Shown piece by piece: positions 55,994 through 64,000 of a stretch of DNA of 64,000 nucleotides. The notes beneath the pieces are model-generated. The model saw only the letters and a program-made list of their open reading frames with translations. It was not told where the DNA came from and made no database searches. How positions within the stretch are numbered: position 1 is the stretch's first letter; every line of letters starts with the position of its first letter. The DNA comes from Diphasiastrum complanatum. Its lineage: Eukaryota; Streptophyta; Lycopodiopsida; Lycopodiales; Lycopodiaceae. The position numbers were made by a program, and so were the translations under genes. The stretch lies in NCBI GenBank assembly GCA_029204225.1, contig CM055096.1:76414021-76478020 (forward strand), read 5' to 3'.

Positions 55994-56880
55994 AGTATGG
56001 ATATGCGATATCAATTCAGCGCATGGGTGTACAACTGTTCGAGATTTTTTTTAGCTCTCGCATGTTGATCCGATATTAGTACGGATCAAGATGAAAAGCA
56101 GAGGGAATATAATAATTTCCAGAGGAAATATTCTAGATTTTTCTTTGCAAAGATTTTGAAGTGTGTGATCATTCAAACAAACAGAGATTAGTAATGTGAA
56201 AAGTATAAAGCCTCATAACTCTGAGTGGCAGCACTAGACATTGTCTAGTGTGATTTGCAGATTCCCAAATAATCAAATGAGAGATTTCTTGGTAAAACTC
56301 TCTCACAAATGGCGCTTTTTCACAAACACTAGGAAGTAATTTAAAAATCTCTCCACTCAACAGATTTTCAATTTGTCTGATACTACCCTGGCCTTTCTGA
56401 TGCCTCTAGGATTGTGTCTTCATTCCCCACTGATGATTTTGAGCTCCAAAATTTGAAAAATATACCAAGGAAGAATTTCTTCCAGCCGTTTTTGTCTGTC
56501 CAAGCTTTTACCTCTTGTGAAGGACTTTCTCACTTCATTGTGGAGCTTGTGACAAGTTGTATCCACTGATCAGGCACGAAGGACTATCGGGCTCTGATAT
56601 CATGTCAATAATAAGGTAAGCAACATCAATCAGTCACCATAAGCATTTACTACAAGGAGGAAAAAGAACACCCACCAACACACTCTCACACTTATTGTTG
56701 CATACTGAATGTAAAATGTAGACCCTAAACCGTGATAGAGAGAGAACAAACCTAGGAGTAGACTAATAGACTAGCCTACGACTAATTACAGATGGTAACA
56801 ACTGTCAACAATAAAGTACATCGTGAACAGTAACAAGGAAGTTTATCATTGATTTATAACACTCAGTAGCACTGTCATCA
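55994..56880 (-). mobile_element. Unclassified retroelement 5' end
   Basis: On the minus strand ...CCTTATTATTGACA is followed by TGATATCAGAGCCC (56605-56592), which resembles an LTR end and primer-binding site. The internal side (56590-56000) has no recognisable gag. The LTR side is cut near 56880 by copia C. Confidence 0.4.
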
Positions 56881-57220
56881 ACTGAATCGGAATACATACC
56901 TGCCACAAATGTTACAAAGGAGGCAATTTGGTTGAGGAATCTACTAGCAGATATTGACCTTGCTCAAGTACATCCAACAACCATATATTGTGATAATCAA
57001 AGCTGAATATGAGATTTCACTCTCGAAGTAAGCATATCGAAATCAGGTATCACTACCTTAGAGAAAAAGTGCATAGCAAGGAAGTTTCATTGGTTTACTG
57101 TAGGACAATTTCTATGGCAACAAATTACTTCACCAAAGCACTATCCAAAGACCATCACATCAGATTTAACAACATTCTAAATTTGAAGATTGAAGTTTTT
57201 AGGATCCACATTAAGCGAGA
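56881..57220 (+). pseudogene. Copia C RNase H C-terminus
   Basis: The plus strand reads NVTKEAIWLRNLLADIDLAQ, TIYCDNQS, a stop, then FHSRSKHIEIRYHYLREKVH and a YFTKALSKDHH end. RNase H His/Asp blocks match copia B. A purine tract (aagcgagag) and an LTR start follow at 57221. Confidence 0.87.
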
Positions 57221-57851
57221 GTGTTGGATTTTAATGCTCATGACCAAATCCATTTAGTAATGAGCATCTTGAAATCTGTATATATTTTACTACAAAAGCA
57301 AAACTCGAAGTCATAACCAGAAGATCGAACTCCAAAATCGTATTTTTTTCGATCCTGGATTGACTTGAATCGGTCATATTTTTCCGATCCTAGATCGACT
57401 CGTATTTTTCGATACCAGAACGGATTGAGTTGGGTCTACAAAATTCGATCTAGAGGCAAAATTCAATACATACATTATTTTGATACTGTCAATCGATTCT
57501 GACCCACATCACAGTCAGAAGGACGACGTTGACAATCATCCTACTTTGTACATAGATTTACTGCTACAACTTATTTTATTTATGTCGTTCTCTTCGTTTA
57601 TATTGCAAGTTGATGCAAGCTCAAGATGGGCACTTCCAAAATAAAGTTGCAAGTAAAAATTATTGTAAAAAATATATATCAATGAGCCAAAATTTGCTCA
57701 CAAATGACATCTACCTTAGGAAGTTGCCATACATGCACACATGTCCCATATGAATCACTCTTATTGGAGCTCCGCATACGATTAAATATCTATCTCTTGT
57801 ATCTATCACTCGTATGAAAGATATCATATACGTAATGTCAGATTCCCTCCA
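57221..57851 (+). repeat. Copia C 3' LTR, truncated
   Basis: Begins TGTTGGATTTTAATGC. It contains three near-repeats around 57335-57420 (gatcctRgatYgactYg). It is cut at 57851 by the LTR of copia B. Confidence 0.7.
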
Positions 57852-59034
57852 TGTCGGAAAGTGGTGTGCAGAAAATAGGTCTACCTCGAAAAGATAAGGA
57901 ACTCGAAAAAGAAACGAATGAAAATAATTTGAGTGTCTAGAAAGAAAACTTTTCGTGCATGGCCGAATAAACTATCTTCATCTTTCCAATGCATGACTAA
58001 TTAGGCCTATCAATTTCAAACGAAACAATAGTGATAGAAAGCACATTTGAACTTATAATAACTAACTTTGAAATTGCCAGTACTACAGTGATTACGTAGC
58101 CAAACAATTAGGCATCGAAAATTATCAGACAAATAATTAGTCGCGAATTGTTAGCGAAGAAATACAGAAACACATACATTCTGAGACAAAAACTGAATGC
58201 AATGATAGATATTATTGATTCAGTATGAAAACGTAACAGAAGTAAATGAGTACAATAAGTTGAGGATCGAAGCCGCATACTCTATGCTATCTCTGAACGA
58301 CTAAAAAGAAAGTCTAAATTAAGCGCAATGCTAATAAGTAGTAGCGCAATAGCAATCTCTAAAACAACTCTAAAAAGTGAGCTAGAATGCTCAGGAGTGT
58401 TCAAGCTTGCAAGCTTGAGAGAGAGAGAGAGAGAGCTAACTATTCAAATGCTTATGATAATCTTAGTTTCTGATAATTAAATTTGTATGAATATGAATAA
58501 CTATTTATACTAAGAGATTAGGTCGTCAATTATGATTGCCAGTTGGCTGATGATTAGCTGACATCCATCTGGTCCTTATCATTAATTGTTGATAAGCGGT
58601 GAAATTGGCCGTAAACGTTCTGTCTGCATAAATGAACCAAAACTGTAGCTCTGCAAAAATGAACTAAAACAGCCACATGCGACACTGTCAGGTTTTTCGC
58701 GAAAAAAGACAAAAAAGAAAGTGCCCTTAAATCTCATTTAGGGTTGCCCCACACTTTGCCAGAGTCATTTTCTTAACATTTGAGGCTCTTTGGAAAAAGC
58801 GAAAAAATGCGACATTGTGATTTTACATGAGATTTCTGTTAAGCGAAAAATGCGAAAACAGAGAAACTGCATTTTTCAATGAGATTCCTGACAGGCGAAA
58901 AAGGAGACACTATCGTAAACTCCATGTAATTTTGTAGACTGTGTAAACACATGGAAAAATTTGTAGAACTTGATAAACAATGAATGAAGATTAAAACCGA
59001 TTAATTGATTGGTAAGAAGGATTATAATCCAACA
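57852..59034 (-). repeat. Copia B 3' LTR (about 1183 bp)
   Basis: The minus strand starts TGTTGGATTATAATCC at 59034, after the purine tract aagggggag, and ends TTTCCGACA at 57852. It has a (GA)n run near 58420 and a TTCGCGAA palindrome at 58696. It carries about 440 bp near 57880-58320 that the 5' LTR lacks. Confidence 0.9.
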
Positions 59035-59086
59035 CTCCCCCTTAATCTAAATCCTTGAATGCCTTGACCTTCAAACTTAGTTCTAA

Positions 59087-59691
59087 TCAAAATCTTCTAT
59101 GTGACTCCAGACTTAATGCTTTAGTAAAAACATCTGCTGTCATATCTTGCGTTCTACAGTACTGCAATTTGACCTCTTCGTTGAGAACTTTGCTTCTGAT
59201 AAAATGATACTTCAATTGAATGTGCTTACTCTTGGAATGAAATCTAAGATTGGCTGATAAAGCGATGGCACTTTGATTATAACAAAATAATGTCGTCGGA
59301 GGATATAGATTCAGGCCGATATCTGAGAGTAAGTTTCTCAACCAAATTGCTTCCTTTGTAGCTTGAGAGGCTGCGATATACTCTAATTCAGTGGAAGATA
59401 GAGCTATCAAAGATTGCTATTCTAGGAAACCGTGAGGAAGAATGTAAATTCGGAAGTTGATTTACGAGTGTCTACATCTCCTGCCCAACTTGCATCTATG
59501 TAACCACTGAGTAAATTGAGTTTGTCGTTGCCGACTGCTCCATAACAAATGCAAAAGTCCATAGTAGCTCGAAGATATCTCATGACTCTGATAAGAGCCT
59601 TCCAATGTATTATACCATGATTAGTCATATACTGACTGAGAGAGCTGACTACAAAAGCTATGTCTGGCCTGGTATAGATCATTACATACAT
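59087..59691 (-). pseudogene. Copia B RNase H
   Basis: The minus strand reads MYVMIYTRPDIAFVVSSLSQ, SGYIDASWAGDVDTRKST, and after a break LSSTELEYIAASQATKEAIW, FCYNQSAIALSANLRFHSKS and TADVFTKALS. The usual CDNQSAI Asp is Tyr (CYNQSAI), a change at a conserved acidic residue. There is a frame break near 59415. Confidence 0.9.
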
Positions 59692-59740
59692 AAGAGATCC
59701 TATAATAGAATGCTAAGGATACTCATGCATCTGCTGCTTC

Positions 59741-60688
59741 TCATGAATTATTTGGGGACACTGGTCCTTTAACAATTCGAGACCTGGTTCCTAACTTGCT
59801 ATCCATCAGATTATATCTGACTAACATGTTGTAGATGTATCTCTGTTGTGTAATGTAAGCCAACTTCAGCTTTCTATCTCTGTGGATTTGTATACCAAGG
59901 CAGAAATGAGCTTCGCCTAGATCGGTCATGTTGTATTCGGAAGATAACATTGTCTTTGCTTCTTCTATCAAATCAGTATTGTTGCTAAAAAACAATGTAT
60001 CATCCACGTACAAAGTGATAATGATAAAAGACTGCTGCACTACTTTGAAGTAAACGTTTGAATATGAAGAGCTAGGTGTGTAGCCGTGATCAAACAGGAA
60101 AGTATTGATCCTTTGAAACCATGCTTGAGCAGATTGCTTCAAGTCATAAAGTGCCTTATGGAGTTTACAAACATGATTGTGCTTACCCTCGATAATATAG
60201 GCTTCAGGTTGCACCATGTAAATGTCTTCTTCGATAACTCCATGGAGATATGTTGTCTGTACATCCATTTGATGTATTTCCAAATCTGCTGTAGCTAAAA
60301 ATGATAGCAAAAGTCGAATAGAATAATGCTTGACTACTTGACTGAAGGTCTTAGTGTAATCGACATTTTATACCTGAGAAAATCCTCTGGCTACAAGTCG
60401 TGTCTTTCTTCTGTTGATGCTTCCATCTGCGTTGTACTTGACTTTGAAAATCCATTTGCAATCAACTATGTTTCTGCTGGCAGGTAATTCGACAATCGTC
60501 CACGTCTGGTTCTTGATAAGAGATGAATACTCTTTATCCATAGCTTCTTTCCAAAGATCTGAATCAGGATGACTAAGTGTCTCTTGGGCAGACGTCGGCT
60601 CCTGAACAAGATAAGTTGTAGACTCATCGATATACCAGTTAGGTTGAAGATCTTTTGGGTAATATAGTAAGTTGATTATTTCCATCAT
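59741..60688 (-). pseudogene. Copia B reverse transcriptase
   Basis: The first piece (60688-60368) has DLWKEAMDKEYSSLIKNQTW, CKWIFKVKYNADGSINRRK and RLVARGFSQV. After a stop, the second (60310-59741) has HQMDVQTTYLHGVIEEDIYM, ALYDLKQSAQAWFQRI, the catalytic LYVDDTLFF and LGIQIHRDRKLKLAYITQ. The catalytic Asp pair is intact, but a stop and frame change separate the pieces. Confidence 0.92.
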
Positions 60689-60703
60689 ACTGTAGCTGCT
60701 AAT

Positions 60704-61702
60704 CTACAACATCATTATCTTCTGATCCGTCGTTGATTCATCAAGAGTAGAGGAGCTTAGGCCTTCAATAGGAATAGTTGACTGAGGAACTGGAAAGTTC
60801 AAAGTGCCAGGAGAATCTGATAGGTCAGCTACATGGGAACTGCCCTTTCCTTTGAGGTCTTGAAACTGATCTTCGATGAAGATGGCATCCCGGCTAGTAA
60901 ATATCTTCGACTCGATGGGATCGAACAACTTGTAGGCTTGATCTGAAGTAGTGTAGCTGATGAAAATACACTTGATACTATGGAAGCCGAGCTTCTTCCT
61001 GAGATCACGAGGAATCTGCGCAAAAGCAGAACATCCAAAAACTCGTAAGTTTGATAGAGGTTTGGTACCTGTCCAAACTTTGAATGGTGTTTTGTCTGAG
61101 AGGCCTTTAGTAGAACATCTGTTATGAATATAGGTTGTTGTTGAAACAGCTTCAGTCCAGAAGCACTTTGAAAGTGTCGCATGTGATAACATGCACTTTG
61201 CCAATTCAACTAAAGTTATGTTCTTTCTCTCAGCAAGACCATTTGACTGAGGCGAATAGGAAGTGATGTATTGTTGCTCAATGCCGTTGTTAAGGCAATA
61301 GTCCTTGAATTTGTTGGAGATGTACTCTCTCCCATTATGTGAACTCAGTGCTTTGATTTGTTTGCCAATTTGATTCTCAGCATGCTCTTTGAATTGTCTG
61401 AATTTGATGAAAGCCTCTGATTTCTGTTTAATGAAATAAGCGACTGTTCCTCCGGAGAATTTGTCAATAAAGATAATGAAATACTTTGCATCTAGTAATA
61501 AAGGAGTTTGCATAAGTTCACATATATTTGTATGAACAACATCTAACAGATCTCTTGCTGCATGCATATGGTTTGATCTAAAAGAAATCCTAGCCTGCTT
61601 TCCAAAGATGCAGCTATGACAGATAGGGAGATCGACCTTACCAGAAGGATAGTCGAGATCAAGAACCATGGATTGTCTAGACATGTTCATTATAGATGCC
61701 AT
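60704..61702 (-). pseudogene. Copia B integrase, two catalytic Asp lost
   Basis: A 332-codon open frame. The zinc finger end reads CHSCIFGKQARISF. The first core block reads VHTNICELMQTP, where the family has HSD, so Asp is Asn. The second reads LSSHNGREYIS, where Asp is His. The Glu block LAERKNITL is intact. The C-terminal LRVFGCSAFAQIPRD and FTSRDAIFIEDQF blocks follow. It is long but catalytically dead. Confidence 0.92.
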
Positions 61703-62100
61703 AGTAATGCTTTATTAATAAAAACAGAGGTTTTCAAGGCTTGACTAGAATAGCAATGTGCCAATCTATATAAGTAACCTTGCCTCTTGCTGAGTGCAAG
61801 GATCTTATTACTCCTATCAACTATTTTGCATTGATCAATTTCAAATTCTACCTTATGATCTAAATCTGTAATTCTACTCACTGATAATAGATTTGTAGAG
61901 AGTTTAGAAACATATAAGACCTTTGATAGTAATTTGAGCTGATGAAGTTGGAATCACAATCTTATAGTACCTTCACCTTCAATAGTGAGAGTACTATTGT
62001 TACCAAGATGAACAAATTTCTTCGTGCTATAAAGAGTGTAGGAGTTGAAGATCTCATGTTGGGGAGATGATGAAACTGCGTTTGCTTGTTGATCAGGTCG
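61690..62100 (-). pseudogene. Copia B protease remnant
   Basis: The minus strand has YSTKKFVHLGNNSTLTIEGE, LSVSRITDLDHKVEFEI and GYLYRLAHCYS, which follow the protease in copia elements. The DSG active site itself is not readable, owing to frameshifts near 62050-62110. Confidence 0.7.
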
Positions 62101-62127
62101 TTTGACTGCGTTCTTTGCTTGGAGAAT

Positions 62128-63376
62128 TCAGAAATCCTTGATCTCATGGTTATTGCGCTTGCAATACCTACAAAACATCTTCTTCTTCGATGATTGTTCT
62201 TGACCTTGAGTCGGCTTCTGATTCATTGCAGCCTTCTTGGAGCTTTTCTGCTTTTGTCGCTTCGAGCCTTTGTTGACATATAGTGTCATGCCCATGACTG
62301 GTCTCGAGTAGCGTGTCCACGCTAGGGACCGGTAGACCAACAACCCGTAAGTTAATTGTGACTATAAGGGAATTGGGGCCCTTATGTGTACATGGTCATA
62401 ATTAATGGTTGTAGGCCTAAACACTTGTTGGTGGATTGGTATGGGTCTATCAGTGAGTCATTGAGAAACTGGATGACGTGGTCCAGATAGGCTACAAAGG
62501 TGTCTAGTGAGGTGTCACAGTGCACTACTAGTGGTGCATGGGCCTTGGAGGGTATAAGTATACCTATTGGGCTCTCACTAGTGTATGCTTGATAGCATGA
62601 CCGGTGGCAGGATGTTGCTGGTGTGATGCCATACTCCTCTTTGTGATTGATCCATAGCTTGGGGGCTAGATCCGTTCGATCTAGGTTTGGTTGGGTTGGT
62701 TTGTCCACCATCAGGTTCCCTTGTGTTGATTGTGATTGGCATGCTTAGAATTGGATCCTTGGATTGAGGACTTCATATATAGAGCTTGAGAGGAAGAAGT
62801 AGACGAAGTGTCTTGACTTCTTCTATTGTCTTCTTGCAGCAACATAATGATAACTCTAGTAAGAGTTAAATATGAGTGTGTCAATATGATCATCACCTAG
62901 TTCTCATATATAGAGGGCAAGCTTGAAAGCAATGTCATAATTGCGTCTTGATCGTCTATGACTGATCCGACAGCGGCCATCTGTTGTAAGAGATTCTTAA
63001 ACTGGTTAATGTGACTCTAAAGTGAATCACCAACAGACATTTTGAATGTGAAGAATTTTCTTCGTAGATGCAACTTAGTAGTTACGTCCCTCACGTCATA
63101 TAGTGAGTTCAAGATGTCCCAAATGCCTTTTGACATTTTAGCTTCAGCTATGTGTCCAATATGTATATCTGATATATCGAGGATAATATACGCGAAAGCT
63201 TTATCGTTTTTCAATTTCTACTTTGAGTCATCATCTTCAGGTTTTACTTCTGTACCTGTAACAACATCCCATAAGTCGTTGGTGATTAACAAGGTCTTCA
63301 TCTTAAATTTTCACAAATGATAATCGGATCCATTAAGCTTGTCTGCAATGAGACCGACTTTACTTTGAGAATCCAT
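62128..63376 (-). pseudogene. Copia B gag, interrupted by an insertion
   Basis: The start at 63376 gives MDSQSKVGLIADKLNGSDY, then stops at two family Trp positions. FAYIILDISDIHIGHIAEAK and LHLRRKFFTFKMSVGDSL follow, then MLLQEDNRRSQDTSSTS. At 62777-62284 a 494-bp insertion breaks the frame. Gag resumes as VNKGSKRQKQKSSKK and ends with the knuckle CRYCKRNNHEIKDF, in which the last cysteine has become Phe. Confidence 0.88.
62284..62777. mobile_element. 494-bp solo-LTR-like insertion in copia B gag
   Basis: The gag homology is interrupted exactly here, and both sides carry TATAG (62279-62283 and 62778-62782), a 5-bp target duplication. The insert begins TGTCATGCCCATGACTGG, like many plant gypsy LTRs, and ends CTTCATA, two bases past a CA. 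It has no coding match. Confidence 0.65.
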
Positions 63377-63570
63377 TTGGAACTTAGTATGTCGATTGTA
63401 TCGATATGTTAAGATGTGGTAATGCCAACAATAGGAAATTAATTCTCTGATACTAAAAGGTTGAAAAGAACTGAAGAGTATGATATCAAATTGATATTGC
63501 GAAAGATATCAAGTATTAGAGCTTTCGTTTTGGTATTATGTTGGAATCAGATAAAGAAGTAGTGAAATTC

Positions 63571-63582
63571 GCTCTGATACCA
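63571..63582 (-). promoter_or_regulatory. Copia B primer-binding site
   Basis: The minus strand reads TGGTATCAGAGC immediately after the 5' LTR end CCGACA. It is a perfect match to the initiator Met-tRNA complement. Confidence 0.92.
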
Positions 63583-64000
63583 TGTCGGAAAGTGGTGTGT
63601 AGAAGATAAGTAGTAGCGCAATAGCAATCTCTAAAACAACTCTAAGAAGTGAGCTAGAATGCTCAGGAGTGTTCAAGCTCGCAGGCTTGAGAGAGAAAGC
63701 TAACTATTCAAATGCTTCTGATAATCTTAACTTCTGATAATTAAAACTGTATGAATATGAACAACTATTTATACCAAGAGATTAGGTCGTCAATTGCCAT
63801 CGCCAGTTGGCTGGTGATCAGCTGACATCCATCCGGTCCTTGTCAATAATTGTTGATAAGCGGTAAAATTGGCCGTAAATATTCTGTCTACATAAATGAA
63901 CCAAAACTGTAGCTCTGCAGAAATGAACTAAAACAGCCACATGCGACACTGTCGGGTTTTTCGTGAAAAAGGACAAAAAAGAAAGTGTCCTTAAATCTCA
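63583..64000 (-). repeat. Copia B 5' LTR, partial at window end
   Basis: Matches the 3' LTR from its end (TTTCCGACA) inward, but skips about 440 bp and resumes at 'tagtagcgcaatagcaatc'. The LTR continues beyond the window. Confidence 0.88.

Larger units (their letters stand above)
57852..64000 (-). mobile_element. Copia B, nearly full length
   Basis: The 3' LTR (59034-57852), polypurine tract, RNase H, RT, integrase, protease, gag, primer-binding site and 5' LTR (from 63583, running off the window) are all present in copia order on the minus strand. Many stops and frameshifts, a 494-bp insertion in gag and substituted integrase residues show it is inactive. Confidence 0.92.

Overview
The window looks like nuclear DNA of a land plant with a large, repeat-rich genome. 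The evidence is two intron-containing cytosolic HSP90 genes with plant-type sequence, set in degraded Ty1/copia and Ty3/gypsy LTR retrotransposons and one LINE. I cannot name the species. Only the two HSP90 genes look like functional host genes; every transposon reading frame I could follow is broken or truncated.

Layout. 1-1.9 kb: AT-rich spacer with a (CT)n tract. 1.9-10.0 kb: copia element D (+) without a recognisable reverse transcriptase, whose 3' LTR is split by a second RT-less copia, E (-), which has both LTRs. 10.0-14.8 kb: HSP90 copy 1 (-) with its promoter. 14.8-17.3 kb: a LINE (-) with a copia integrase fragment inside it. 17.3-20.6 kb: two opposed, related LTRs with GACTTCGA-rich repeats. 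20.6-24.7 kb: an inverted repeat made by two oppositely oriented copia pieces, enclosing a gypsy gag with a minisatellite leader. 24.7-28.0 kb: copia A1 (-). 28.0-31.4 kb: a gag-like scrap, a near-perfect hairpin, a 39-bp tandem repeat and copia H (-). 32.0-35.7 kb: HSP90 copy 2 (+). 37-46 kb: copia A2, F, G and A3. 46-48.6 kb: copia/gypsy LTR debris and a degenerate repeat. 48.6-54.4 kb: internally deleted gypsy J (+), followed by a long non-pol reading region behind its own TATA box. 54.4-57.8 kb: A4 and scraps. 57.8 kb to the end: copia B (-), whose 5' LTR runs off the window.

The two HSP90 genes are divergent, about 18.3 kb apart start to start, and share exon structure, leader and promoter motifs. 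Their sequence identity is patchy: exons 2-3 differ in about 10% of bases, while the start of exon 4 differs in about 2%. This suggests gene conversion after an old inverted duplication. Intron 1 of both carries the same roughly 60-bp minisatellite, in about 5 and about 9 units.

Family A copia (A1-A4) is present as four 5' LTR/gag ends with no matching 3' LTR. A3 carries a short relic of the same J sequence that is fused to the gag of A4, so a chimeric A/J element may have existed. All coordinates, identities and unit counts were read by eye from the sequence.
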